From Albugo candida (Eukaryota > Oomycota > Peronosporomycetes > Albuginales): a stretch of DNA of 64,000 nucleotides. Positions within the stretch are counted from its first letter, which is position 1; every line of letters begins with the position of its first letter. Shown here in pieces: positions 24,591 to 37,600 of the stretch. The position numbers and the translations under genes were made by a program. The stretch spans positions 1-64,000 of the forward strand of contig JBDOQK010000008.1 in the NCBI GenBank assembly GCA_040437565.1. Reading direction: 5' to 3'. The notes below the pieces were generated by a model. It searched no databases and was not told the origin of the DNA. It was given only the letters and a program-made list of their open reading frames with translations.

Positions 24591-27460
24591 ACTTCTCAAT
24601 TTGCCGGGTACTACGTAACCCGCCAATTCAGTGCAAAAAAACTCGAAAAACTACCTTTTTCAACTCATTCCTCTCGAAAACAATGGTCCAAGTCGACATA
24701 TCGACACAACCAAGGGTGCTAACGTCCACTTGTAGTGACGTGGCAACCCTCATGAGTCACCCTATTTTGGGTGATTGCATGATTGTTGATGTGTCATCAC
24801 CCCTATGTGATGACGTAAAGTAACCCCACCCCCAGTGTGACGGTACAGGTTAATACCGGGGGTACATGCGGTACTGTCGTTGCCTCGTCACAGGGTGACT
24901 CAAAGGCAACTGCAAGTGTGGATGACACTAAAACTCTCACTTTGGCTGACCTTATCAAGTGACAGGAGTCCTTGCGTAAGGATCAGGCTAGAGCTCGGGC
25001 GAATTTTCGCCTGGAGCTCCCGAAGCCGAAAGCCTCGGACATCGAGTCTATTATGCGATTGTATGATGATGGACAACATCCCGAGTGGTCGGTTCTGGCA
25101 GAAAAGCTGGAGTCAGCGATGCCTTTTAAGGTCTCCAAAGCCACCTTTTCTATGACTCTGGAAAAAGGTCAAGCGTTGGTGCGTACACCAAACGGAAAAA
25201 TCCTGTCTTCCCTTATGAAAAATCAGGGGAATCCAGTTTTCGAGAGCCTACTGGAGAGCAAAGCCATTGCTCAAGTATCAAAGATGCCTGGTGGCAATCT
25301 TCGAGCGATGTTTTCCACCGAGGATGCGTGTCAACAGCTGGAGTGCCAGCGTATAACCATCCTCGGGTCTCAATACTTTTTTCGGGAGTACGATTATCTC
25401 GAATCAAAATACTACCTAGATATATTTGGAGTGGGCGTGGAGGAAGAACGTATCCCGATTTTACGTTCCCTTCACNNNNNNNNNNNNNNNNNNNNNNNNN
25501 NNNNNNNNNNNNNNNNNNNNNNNNNNNNNNNNNNNNNNNNNNNNNNNNNNNNNNNNNNNNNNNNNNNNNNNNNNNGTCTGTGACATTACACGATGCACGT
25601 GGACATACCAGCAATGACTATTCGACAGTGGCAATCGATGTTAAATCGATTTGTGCTTGGTCGAAAACACAAAAAAGATTCAAAAGATGTTCCCATACTC
25701 ATCAAAGAGTTTTTATATCTTCACCGACAAGATGGTGGACTACAAGTTCCTTTTTTGGTGGGAAGCTTAAAACTACAACGTAGTCAATTCCTTCAGCAGT
25801 TCGCATCCGACGCGTCAACAATCATTCCTGCGAATTGGACAACTGCTTCGACGGAATTATTACAACTTATCCAACCTTCCTTTGGAACACACAAGCCGAT
25901 GGATATATTCACCATCGCACCACATCGATGGGAAAATGGTTCACTGGGAAAGCACATCTTCATGGCGGAAACACGCATTTAAAAAAAAAATGTGGCACCA
26001 GATGGATTGGAGCATTTCAATATCAGACTTAAATGTTTCACAACGCCGTCAGTACTACATGGAACAACCGATGTAGTTTCACTGCGACCAAAAGTCACAT
26101 TACGAAGCTGCTACTAGTAATCCAAGTACGCAAAACGTTTGGTACAATCTTGGTATGGTGAACGAACCACATCGCACATTTCGGAAATCGTTCGCTACGC
26201 TTTTCGAGATGCGAAGTCTGCAAGACTTTTTTCGGAAAGGCGACATATGGCCAACGAAGGAAGATTTCGTCGCCAACTATTACAACGACGAAGAGCTGAA
26301 CACATCGGAAATGTCTGAAGAAAAGTTGCTGAGTCGACTTACAATGAAGTCACTCAGATTCTCCAGCGTATCCACTCGACGATTGGTATCATTACTTGGA
26401 TCACACCAACCACAAGTGGCAGATCGTTTTATATGAGAGTACAATGCAAGGAGACGAAACAATATTTTTTCATCTATTCCACACTCACAACTCTCACGAA
26501 TCGTCTGGAAACCTCCCGAACCAACCAAGAGTCATCCGATGTCGACACATTGGTCATCACGGGAGAGATCGGACGCACTGGATTCAGAACGAGTCCGAAC
26601 TTTTATGGCGACTTCAAGGCATCTTCGAAAACGTGTATTACCTATTGACGAAGATCTACAGTTTCGTCTATCCTTTCGTATGCTGCCGGTTCGATCTCGT
26701 TTCTGGTTCATAAAGGATATTCAGCCCGACATTATATTGTGCACGCAGCCTTCGTGTGGGGCAGTGGAATCCGATCAATATCTCTCTTCAAGGTGCGATC
26801 ACACGGCACAGTTATGGAGGGAGTTGCTTCCTAGTTGGGATCAGTTTTTCTCCTCTCGACCACCTTGGACGCATACTGCATGTGCAATCGTACCAGCACT
26901 ACGGTCAGATTGGAAAGCTTATCAGCAAATTATATCGGATGTATGGCTTGCATTGCAAGCGGTGACACTGCACTTGTTTTGGAAAGATCGGAATCGTCGT
27001 TTGTTCGATCATCGATCAGCAACTCCGACAGTTCCAGCACTTTCTGTGATCTACACCACGTTTAGTGCGCACGTTCCGTACTTTCGAAGACAGTGTTACG
27101 ACCACGAGGAACGCATTCGGCCTGCAAAGGTGCTGGATCAACTCGAAACGCAAGGATCATTTTGTGGACTTTCAGAAGCCGAAGATCATTACTGCGGGCA
27201 CGGCATAGACAAGTCAAAATACAAGTGCAACTCAGATCCTAGTCCTAGTTGGCTGGTTATGGTCACCGTAGTGTGGCGCACACCAATATACAAATCACGG
27301 TACTTTTGGACCATTTTTACAACTTTACAGCATTTACAAGCTGGATACAGTCTCGTGTTAAGGGTGCTGAGGCTACGACGATACGGGATTATCAACGAGA
27401 AGACATTTTATCATCTCTCACGAAAGGTTTTTTATATGTGTATATATGTTATCTAAGATA
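24591..27460 (+). mobile_element. LINE-like non-LTR retrotransposon, copy B, interrupted by a gap
   Basis: It starts with the same leader as copy A, and an ATG at 24683 opens MVQVDISTQPRVLTSTCSDV. This frame is broken and then continues as a 160-codon ORF1-like frame (24972 on: ASDIESIMRLYDDGQHPEW, PNGKILSSLMKNQGNP). After the gap (25476-25575) come the typical LINE post-RT segment (IRQWQSMLNRFVLGRKHKKD, DGGLQVPFLVGSLKLQRSQF) and a C-terminal region with a CTQPSCGAVE...CDH zinc-knuckle-like motif near 26.73 kb. The reverse-transcriptase core should lie between and is missing, so the gap probably hides kilobases. Several stops and frame changes in the 3' part (25.6-26.6 kb) show it is dead. 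No poly-A tail or target duplication was identified at the 3' end. Confidence 0.65.
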
Positions 27461-27599
27461 GCCTAGGCAACTAGAGAAGTCAGTTAGTCTAATCCTAGTA
27501 ATGTAGACACCTTCAACTGATGCTAGCATTCATACCGTCAGAATCAAGCGGCTGGTCCTAATGACGTCTGGCGGGTTACTGAAGTCTCTTTTTCGTCCC

Positions 27600-28500
27600 G
27601 ATTATAAGCGATCTTGTTATTTCACTTGTCTGATCTTCCCACCTCCGGCTTAAAGCACTGACCGAATTGCAAGGCCCAAGCTGCCTCTTATTCCTATACT
27701 AATCTGGAGACAGAGACTATCGGTCCAACTATCGCCGTTTTTATACTCGATCAAGATGCCAAATTTGACCCCAAAATCAAGGTGAATAGTCAATTTTATT
27801 CTCCCGATCCCCTACATACTGTTTAAACCGTTTTTGTTCGGTTCAGAAACTTTGTAATTCTTCCACCGATTCCTTGACCTCCAGTCATATAACTTAGTCG
27901 CCTATATATATTACTCTGGTACTATACTCTTCGGCTGTTTTGAAACTATCAACAGTGTCGATCGTATTGTACTCTCCTCATTCTACCTTTGAGCTTGAAA
28001 TATGTGTCGTAGGACACGCACTTGCATCATATCAGTGTCACATCTACATGTAATGATGGTTTCCCTCAGTTGGTCTTCAAATTAGGTTCCGATGTTCGCC
28101 AGGGCAGCCAATTCCCTCTGGTCTCCTCGCTATCATTATTGATTCCTTCCTTCCTTCTTTACATTCGATCGTACACCGATATGGCATTTATGGACATACC
28201 TCCTGCCATCCCCCTCACTTTTGCGCTAATCTCACTAGTCTTCTATCCGATCTTTGCCACGCACAGCCTATCTCCATCACTTCAATAACTTCTCCTCAGC
28301 GCTTCTTATGGCCTTGATTTTTTTCCAAATCAGTAATCCTTCTCGTTCTAACTTGGAACATACACCACAACACGCCTTCTTCTCGTCCACGCGACTCCGT
28401 GATGTTCGTGTTAGCGGCCTAAGATCGACCGCTAAACCCATTGGAATCTCTTATCGGTTCATTACCGTATGACTCCTTGGCGCTGGCGTGCCCGAACATA
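27600..28500 (+). mobile_element. Decayed LINE reverse-transcriptase remnant
   Basis: Around 27735 AVFILDQDAKFD resembles the LINE motif with LLDQEKAYD. Near 28030 SVTSTCNDGFPQLVFKLGSD followed by VRQGSQFPL matches the RT block usually read as GVRQGCPLSPL. Near 28170 IRSYTDMAFMDI sits where the YADD box should be, with the catalytic aspartates lost. A remnant of a different LINE from the one at 24.6-27.5 kb, older and without boundaries. Confidence 0.5.
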
Positions 28501-29821
28501 CCGAGGCAGATTCTTCATTTTCTCTGGCTTGAAAAACGACTCACGCTTGATATCGGAGAACCATTTGACACTACGTAGCATCACACAGTATGTATTGAGC
28601 TTCAGTTTGTCGCCAATTTAGTCATCATCGACTGAATTTCTGCCATTTTATCCGTTAACTACTTGAAATATGTTTCTGTTCCACTAATTGTAATATCTTA
28701 AGTGGTCGACCAGATCGATGGCATACCTCTTGGAATTGGATATAGACATTTTTGTCAGGTGCTTTATATTCATAAAAGTATAATGCAGAGGTACTCTCTT
28801 GTGCTCTAAATTACGTTGGATCATTCACACTCTGCTTAAATTAGCCGCGGTCTAATGTGCATACACTAGCATTATCAGACTGAGAAGAGCCTCGGTTTAG
28901 CATTGTCATCAACTCCGAATATTTCGATGTGAACATTTTTGTTCTTTTCTGTCGCTAATATTCTTCACGTTGATCACTTTTGTCTCTTCGTCGCCTAATT
29001 TAGTTACCCTCCTCATGGAATGAACTTAATCAAGCAATTCTCCATCATATTCCCCTATTTAGGGAAAAGCTAATAGCCGCGAAAACTTCGAGGAGAAAGC
29101 AACATTCTTCTTGCAGCACAATTCTAAGTAAGTAAAAGTACAGGTGCCGAAATTTGCAAAGGTTTTGTAGGGGCCCTCATGGTTTATACTTCATAGGCTT
29201 TTGTAACACGGATAGCCAGTACGTCTAGAGTCTGGCATTGCATAGAATTCAGCCGCTTTCTTTTATCAATGGCTACACTATTGACAATGAGAGCTAGCAA
29301 TAATTGGGATTAATACAGAATAGCCGCACGCTAATTGGTCAATTACCCGTAGATAGAAGTTGGAACATGACTGGAGTGAAGCACAAGTCAAAATGCAATT
29401 CTCGGTCTCGCCAACCTTATAAAAAGAGCAATGCAAGTGTTACACCACGCAAAATGAAGAATCGCAATGTTGGAACGCCAGTTCCACAGAAAAGCGATGA
29501 AGTTGAAATTGATGAAGACGACATCGCGTACTTTGAAGCTAATAAAAGCTCTTCCTCGTTTCTGTTACAGCTGAACGAGAAAACTTTGAGGTAGGTGCAT
29601 CGCCACCTTTAGNNNNNNNNNNNNNNNNNNNNNNNNNNNNNNNNNNNNNNNNNNNNNNNNNNNNNNNNNNNNNNNNNNNNNNNNNNNNNNNNNNNNNNNN
29701 NNNNNNNNNNNNTTCTTTTATCAATGGCTACACTATTGACAATGAGAGCTAGCAATAATTGGGATTAATACAGAATAGCCGCACGCTAATTGGTCAATTA
29801 CCCGTAGATAGAAGTTGGAAC
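28501..29821. other. Intergenic DNA; includes assembly gap 29613-29712 with the same 355 bp on both sides
   Basis: No gene is seen from 28.5 to 29.25 kb. Bases 29258-29612 recur unchanged at 29713-30067 and contain the first exon of NOC3 in both copies. The first copy is most likely an unmerged contig end, so the NOC3 model starts in the second copy. Confidence 0.7.
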
Positions 29822-32524
29822 ATGACTGGAGTGAAGCACAAGTCAAAATGCAATTCTCGGTCTCGCCAACCTTATAAAAAGAGCAATGCAAGTGTTACAC
29901 CACGCAAAATGAAGAATCGCAATGTTGGAACGCCAGTTCCACAGAAAAGCGATGAAGTTGAAATTGATGAAGACGACATCGCGTACTTTGAAGCTAATAA
30001 AAGCTCTTCCTCGTTTCTGTTACAGCTGAACGAGAAAACTTTGAGGTAGGTGCATCGCCACCTTTAGAAAATAATTAATATAGTCATTCATATTACTGAT
30101 TTGAAATAGGTCTGACGATGTCAAAGAGCCGAAACAGAAAGAAGTTGTGTCTCTGGAGGAAATTGAGTCGAAGAGTCGAAAAGCGGCATGGAACAAGAAA
30201 AGTCAACAGCTGGAGAATAGACTCACGCAGAAGCTACCGCTGAAAAACTGGCTGGATGGAAGTGTTTTACCGAACCGGCAGTTGATACAAGATCTGGAGG
30301 AAGATTGTCACAATTCTGCTAGCGAGGAGACTCAGCCCGAGATCAAAGTAGATACCAATGAACAAGAAGAAAGGAAAGCTGGTCGGTTCTTGCTCAATGA
30401 TTCGCCCGAAGAAATCATGAAGACGTCAAGCGTCCAAATGAATTCGACAAAAATGGAGTCTTTAGCCGAATTAGAAGTTCTCCGAGAGCTTCGTATTAGT
30501 TCCAGAAAAGTGAAAATTGCCGAACTATGTGAAAGCATTTTGGAAAATCCCGAAGAAGCGCTTCGAAAACGTAAAGACCATCCCGAGCGCTGGAGCAAGC
30601 TAGAAGAGCTTCATCATGAGGGTATTTTGCAAGAACAAGATATCGTAATCCGTCAATTAGCGATGCTGTCAGAGCTTGCGATATTTTTGGATATTTTACC
30701 GGAATATCGTATTCGAACTCCCTCTGAAGCTGACATGGAAACAAAAGTAGGGAAGCCTTTGTTGAAGAAAAAAGTACAGTCGCTACTTGAATCCGAGGTT
30801 AGCTTACTACACGGCTATCAGACATTTCTCAAGTACTGCTCAAGCTTCGTCACCAATGCAGCCAAAAAAAAAGTGACCCCAGGTGTGGCCACACCCGCAG
30901 CAGCTCCTTCGAGTATGTCTTCAGCCGAACATCCATTGATAGAGACAGCAGTCAAGTGTCTGACGGAGTTACTGAAAGCAAAGTACTCATTCAACTTCCA
31001 TCTGGATCTTGTAAAGACTCTAATTCCTCTGGCCGATTCATCGTCCGGAACAATACGGCGGATGGCTTGTGATGCCTTCAAAGCGGTATTTTGTGCGGAT
31101 AAAACATACCGAGTCTCTTCAAATATCGTGCAACAATTTGCTGCATACATCAGCCGGAAGAATTATCGAATCAAACGTGATATCGTGGACAGTCTGCTCG
31201 TTTTACCACTCGATGTGACTATGCAAGCGGGCGAAAATGCACGAAAGCATGTCAAGTCAGATCGTAAGAAACGTCGGAAGTTGAAAAAGCATGGTGATAG
31301 CATCAAAATGGGACTCAAGGAAGCCGAAGCGGTCGTTGACCCAGCTGAACGATCTAGAGCACAAGCAGATATCCTCCACGAAATTGTTTTGATATATTTC
31401 CGAATATTGAAGCAANNNNNNNNNNNNNNNNNNNNNNNNNNNNNNNNNNNNNNNNNNNNNNNNNNNNNNNNNNNNNNNNNNNNNNNNNNNNNNNNNNNNN
31501 NNNNNNNNNNNNNNNTCGGAAGTTGAAAAAGCATGGTGATAGCATCAAAATGGGACTCAAGGAAGCCGAAGCGGTCGTTGATCCAGCTGAACGATCTAGA
31601 GCACAAGCAGATATCCTCCACGAAATTGTTCTGATTTATTTCCGAATATTGAAGCAATCATGTGATTCTCAGATCATTCCATCTGTTCTTGAAGGTCTAA
31701 GCAAATTTGGCAATTTAATCAATCTGGACATTTTAATCGATCTGCTCAACCTTCTCAAATCTTTACTACAGAGAGATGTACTCTCATTAGTACCTGCATT
31801 TCACGCGATTCTTATGGGAGTCAGAGCACTTCAGGGTCCGGGACAAGAGCTCATGATTGATGAAAAAGATTTTGTGGACGCATTATATTTTCAATTTGGA
31901 AAACTAGCATACGACCTTGCGTGTACAAATGAAAAAAATGACTCTATAACGGTGGCTATGTCGTGTATGAACGTTGTATTTCTACGACGAAAGGAGCTCA
32001 CATTCGATCGAGTTGGCGCCTTCATCAAACGGATGTTGATAATCTCTTTATCAGCGGCACCACATCAGACTCTAGCGATACTGGCTACCATCAGAAGTCT
32101 ATTTAATCGTTACTCAAAGCTTCATCAATTGCTGGAAAGCGAAGTAGACCGTGTTGCATCCGGCGAATACCGAGCCGATGTGCAAGATCCGGACTTTGCA
32201 AATCCTTTCTCGAGCGCTTGCTGGGATCTGAGTCTATTAAAACGTCATTACCATCCCTTTGTCGCTTCATTTGCTAGCGAAACTGTGCAGGCAACACCAA
32301 ATCTGCCTTCCGAAATGTCGCTGGCACTTTTGAAACGCTACGATACCACAGCGACAGGGCTATTCGTTCCCCCCGTTGCGATTCCAATGCAAAATCCGCT
32401 CCATGGAAAAATAAAATGTCAGCAGTCAAGAAAGCGGAAGCGATCGAATGACCCGTATCGTGTTTTCATTGCGAATCCCATAACAAAGTCACCATTTCTT
32501 GAGTTTTGTCTCAAGTCAACATAG
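29822..32524 (+). CDS. NOC3: Nucleolar complex protein 3 (NOC3)
   Basis: NOC3 acts with NOC2 in the nucleolus/nucleoplasm in maturation and export of pre-60S ribosomes; the yeast protein has also been linked to replication initiation. Exon 1 is 29822-30045 (ATG of MTGVKHKSKCNSR), with a 64-nt intron (GTAGGT to ATAG), and exon 2 starts at 30110 and runs to 32524. The N-terminal third is basic and acidic low-complexity. The Noc3 signature (KIAELCESILENPEE, IVIRQLAMLSELAIFLDILP, RIRTPSE) lies near residues 200-260. The HEAT-like CBF/Mak21-type region (FNFHLDLVKTLIPLADSSSG) follows near 370. Counting the gap overlap (31274-31415 = 31516-31657) once gives about 798 aa, close to human NOC3L (800). 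The end PFLEFCLKST is natural. Confidence 0.93.
31274..31657. other. Assembly gap (31416-31515) with allelic copies of 142 bp on both sides
   Basis: The 142 bases before and after the N run are the same NOC3 coding segment but differ at three places: GAC/GAT, TTG/CTG and ATA/ATT, all silent. Overlapping contigs from two haplotypes explain this better than a tandem duplication. Confidence 0.85.
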
Positions 32525-34514
32525 ATAAAGCAAAAAATAAGATGCTTGAGTTCGAATTGCTGACTGCACCGCTACCGGGCTCCAAGGTTCGTCTGGTTAG
32601 AATTATGTGGCTGGAATGGTACTCTCCATTTTCTGCAACATCTTCCATCAATCGATCACTTCGACAGATATGACCGGATACTTCGAAGCTTCCCTCCACT
32701 CCTCCTCCTTTTTAAGTATATTATTCTTACAAAAAAAGTCAAGACGAGCATTTCGTGGAATGCATACGCATCAATAATAAGCGGCCTCCATGCACATTTG
32801 CTACACGCATGAAACGTGACTATCAAAATATGAATACCGTGTCACATTGTCTGGAGCAACATTATTCCAGAGCACGAGCAAGATCATGACGGGAAGTACT
32901 CGAGGCCTTTTCCACTTTAATAACGATTTCCGACCGTTATAGAGTAAGGATCCATTCGAGATTGTTCAAAGCCAAGAAGCTTCTATATAGCCGTCCAGAA
33001 ACCTGACATTATCCATCAAGGCAGCGGACTCTCTCCACCATGATATTTCGGTATGCATCACAGTATGGAGCTTGTACATAGACGTTTGACTATTGAGCTG
33101 CTCTAATTCCGATGAAGCAGCTCATACTGGCTATAGTAGTCTAAGTGGTGAAGACCCAGGCACCACCAGCGATGCTGCTTGCACGGTCTACAATATCGTT
33201 ATAAAGTCCTCTGTTTCATACGGCTGTAACTAATAATATATCACAATGGAGTCTCAGAGACGCCAACTGTGTTGATGATTTTTCTTAGCTGGTGCACGAA
33301 GTATTTATTTGCACTCCAGTGCTATGGCTTACGGCAGGGCGTGATCGACCTCGAAACGAAAATCAAAGTGCGCTTTGTGTTTTCGAGCCAATACAACCAA
33401 TACTAACGGAAGGTCAAACGGGCTGTGTGTCTTTCAGCCTGATGCTCTTATGATCTGACCTTTTGATGACAAGAAGATTTAAATGCAAGCACTGTACGGG
33501 ACTTGTATCTTTGTGTCACCGAAATACCACCAAGCGATATTGATATACTTTTGGACAAGAGATAATAGCAGGCATGGAATAAAGTTGAAGGAGGACATCC
33601 CGAATACGAACCACACTCATTACGGCTGTCCTAAGCACCTTTGACTGCAAGACACTAGATCATGCAAAATCCACACCAATATAAAAAAATTGCAACTCGA
33701 AGGTTCCACCTTCGACGCGTCAAGCCGAGGTTGATTTACATCGGAAGTTCGATTAGTCGAGAAAGAGATAGGGGGTGTTTATGACCATTTTTTTTACCAT
33801 TTGTGATTGAAAACATGATAAAATATCAAAATCCATTACATCGCACCCCATCCACGAAACCTTGAACGAAACCTGCCATAAGAGAATAGGACCGCGAAGG
33901 AGAAGGTAGTGCATGATCTCCTGACGAGCACCTAGGATGTGCGTTGTGATGCTAATCTACTAGCATATTCGTCTGACCGTGCAGGCTCTTGAATGAAGGG
34001 GGCAGCATATCTGAGTCCCCGAGATGCCGCTGCCTGCCGCGGACAATCACATTATCTCAGCAGCACAGACAGGATCAATACTGGTGGGATGCCCTGACAC
34101 CGCTTGCTATATCCCTTGGTGTAAAATGTGCGTCGATTTCGTTTCTCATTATCGCACTTGAAACATATCGATAAGTGAACTTAATGCCACATCAAGCTAT
34201 GATGAGCTATTTTATATAGACGCGACCATTATAAGACTATCTTGACTCATCCACATCCTGCACCACTCTTAAATCTTGACCTGTTTGACAATAGATGTCG
34301 CTCCTGCTGCAAAGCTTTATTATACCGACATCAAAGACTCGACCATCACGCATTACCAAAAGCTCTCAAAGTTGAGCTCATATGCGAGCAACAGCGGCTG
34401 TTGTTGGCATCAACTTGACCAGTTGGCAGTGTTTCTCTGATTACACATTGCAGCATGTAACGATTCCGCATCAAGTATGGTGGCCATAACCGCTTTCAGA
34501 TCTACGCACATCAT
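32525..34514. other. Intergenic stretch of about 2 kb with no supported gene
   Basis: No ORF above 62 codons, no recognised domain and no repeat shared with the window. Its size is unusual between two housekeeping genes in this compact arm, so a decayed insertion is possible. Confidence 0.5.
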
Positions 34515-34640
34515 AACCTAGGAGCTACTGTGCAAGGCTTATAATAATCTACAAGGTCTTTGACAAGTTAGCGTGTGGTACATGAATTTCAGTATTGCTC
34601 GCATTTACGATTGCAAGAAAACCCTAATTGTGATGACCTA
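34515..34640 (+). pseudogene. Relic copy of the last LRR exon of the LRRCC1-like gene
   Basis: The segment GCTCGCATTTACGATTGCAAG plus flanks matches the start of exon 4 of the downstream gene (SHLRLQ.NP.CD..EY in both). The sequence before it (ATAATAATCTACAAGGTC) matches the end of exon 3 and the following intron. So a piece of about 120 bp with an exon-intron-exon layout lies directly in front of the gene's own start codon. It is diverged and not functional. Confidence 0.6.
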
Positions 34641-34652
34641 GAATATCAAACT

Positions 34653-37600
34653 ATGCGCGTCGTTAGTCTCATTGATGTCGATTTACATTCCGTGGAAAAT
34701 GTATCATTACTGTCAGAAGCGCATCCCGAATATGTCGAACAAATGAATCTTCATGGAAATCATCTCAAAACCTTAGATGGGATCGAGCAATTTCAAAGGA
34801 TAAGCGAGCTGTGTGCTTCAAATAACTGCATTGAGGTACGATGAAATGTCTGTTGTACATGGTGATTTCAGTTTGACTATGTTAGTCGATATCCTCAGTC
34901 CATAACCTGCGCTACTTGCGAGTCCTGGACCTGTCTGCCAACAGCATATCATCTTTAGAGCACCTTTCCGTTATACCCACGTTGGAAGAATTGGCACTGG
35001 CGCATAATCGGTAAGTCTATACTATCCGATCACCTGCAAAAAAAAATCTTGATTTTCCATCTCAGCATTCCAGAGATCAATGGCTTTATCAATCCACTTA
35101 AATTCCCGAATCTTGTATACCTGGACCTACGAAACAATGCAATACAAGCCTATGATGATCTTCAAGCTCTTACTCAATATAGGGTGCGATACACGTGAGC
35201 GCTTTATGAATGCTAACACTGCTTTCCATACCAGAGCCTCTCGCATCTACGATTACAAGGAAACCCTATCTGTGATCATTCAGAGTACCCCCTCCCAATT
35301 CTTGCTGGTGTGCCTTTCTTACGCTTGATCGATCAAGAAGAATGCGAGACATTCAAGGAGATGGAAAATCTTCACATGCCGAGATATGCTACAATTTTGC
35401 GAGACTATAAGCAAAGATGGGTGGAGTGTAAGCACAATGCAGATTTAAGTAATACGCCTTCAAAGACAAAGTCGGCTAAGGGTGCGAGAAATCACCTCAG
35501 CTCCAAACAATTATCCACACAGAAAAAAAGTCAGGAAAGTATCCTGTCGGAATCCCAAACCGAAATGAAATGCCAAAAATTTGTCAAGGACGACGACAAG
35601 GGAAAAGATACAGAACTAACAAAAAATGATGCGGCAACAAATACAGATGCTGATTACGAAAGGGAAATTGAAGCAACGCGGAAGCAGGTGATTGCTCTTG
35701 AACGTAAATACTCGGAAAGTGAGAAATCTTCTGAAGATCGGCAGCAGCAGCTACTTTGTTTAGAGAAGATTCAGCAAACAAGGATATCGCAATTAGAATG
35801 CGAAGTCGACAGAGTCAATAGTGAATTTGAAAAATCTGAATCCATCATTACATGTCTTCGTGGTGAAGCACAGAAACTCCAGCTCAGAATCGGAGAATTG
35901 AATGCAGAGATACATTTGCGCAAAGAATTCGAGGAACACTCAACCTCTGTCAGCAGAGACACTGATATGAAAATATTGTTCGCTGAGCTAAAATCCGAAG
36001 CAGGAAAGACTCTTACCTCACTCCGAAAAGAGTTTGCAAAACTGGTCAAAGAATTCGACCACGAACAGAGACAGCTCGGAGCTACTGAAAAGAATCGTGG
36101 AAGTTGTACAAATCATTGCAATGAACTGGAAGCTTGCAAAATGCTACTTCTAAGCAGTCAAGATGCCATGGCACGCCTGGAAAAAAGATTAGAGGAATCT
36201 GCGGCTGAATCAAGAACAGATCCCGTGGAAATCCTGCCGTCTGCAAAGCATGAAGAGCTTTCAAATCTAAGACATCGATTTGATTCTTTGAAGCAGAGAT
36301 TGGTGCAAAACAAAGTTCTTCTTACAAAAAAGAATGCCGACATGGAGCATCTGTTACAGTTGCTGGAGGTCAGAAATCACGAATGTGATACTCTTAGAAG
36401 GCAAAACCAAGATCTTTTGCATATGCATGAGAACTTTTCAGCACGACAAATGCAAGTTTTTGAAAACCAACTCTCAGCCAAGTTGGGCATTGCTGAGTCT
36501 GAATTTCGCAAAGACTTTGAGCGATGGAAATGTGAGAAAGATACATTGACAAAACGTTTAGAGTCTTTAAGTCACAAACACCAGATGCAAATTTCCGCTC
36601 TGCAATGGGCGGAGAAGAAAGAAGCAAAGTGGCGACGAAAAGTAGCAAACGTAGAAAAAAGAAACCTATGCATAGCAACAAGAAACGAAATTCAAGAAAA
36701 GGAGACACCGCCCCAATTTGAGAAGCTCGAGCAGCAAATTGAAAACCTTAGGCGGGAGCTCATTCATGCTCAGCAGGAAAGAGATGATGTCAAAAAGGCG
36801 CATGCATCGTGCTCTGATACGCGTGACAAAGTAGTTATTCTGCAAAATGAGAATGATCAACTAGTCCTGCTGGCAAAAGAGCAAAAGGAGCAAGAGGAGC
36901 AGACTGCATCAGACTGGAAAAGGAAACAAGACGATTGGGAAGCTACAATCAAGATCAAGGACGTGATGATAACTGCTCAGTCTCGTCAAATCGATAATAT
37001 AAGGCAGCAAAGTGATGAAGGAGAAGTCGAACACAGCAAAGAGAGATCTTATCTACTTGCCCAGATAAGTGAGTTGGAGTCGACGTTAGATGAGCATATA
37101 CAGACGCTCGATGATTACCGGCACAAGATTACTGGGTTGAAACAAGAACGTCGGGAATTGATTTCTAGACTACAGACAGCAGAAGAACTTTCTTCTGTAT
37201 CAAGATCCAAGTTTTTAGAAGCCAAAAAGACGATTGAGGCATTGAAGATGGAGCTCGAAAACCTGCGGATCAGTAGCGGGAAAGAAAAATGCTCCCTTCA
37301 GGGGCTTTTGACCGAACAAGTAGAGATCACGCGGCGTAAATTAGAAGAGCAGTCACAACGTATGCAGAAGACATATGAGGATTGGAAGATACAGGAGGAA
37401 GGTAATCGAAAGAAAATACTAGATGACTGTATGCACCTTCAACGTCAAGTAAAAAAAGTCAATGAAGAAAAGGAACAGCTTACTGCTCATTTGAAGGCTG
37501 CCAGAACGCAATTGGCGCAGAATGACCGCGATTTACGTGTTCTCATCACTCAGGTATGACTTGAAATCCTTTTTTTCTGTCAGAATTAGACCACTTTGAC

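Noticed and set aside
18892-24900. The two copies of the ACTTCTCAATTTGCCGG sequence as LTRs flanking the Ty3/gypsy pol region
   Set aside because: They lack TG...CA ends, each opens a protein frame, copy B runs on into ORF1-like and LINE C-terminal sequence, and an unrelated intact gene lies between them. They fit LINE 5' ends better.
29304-29594. A separate 96-codon gene repeated at 29759-30049
   Set aside because: Both are the same NOC3 first exon on two sides of an assembly gap, and the apparent start is not an ATG.
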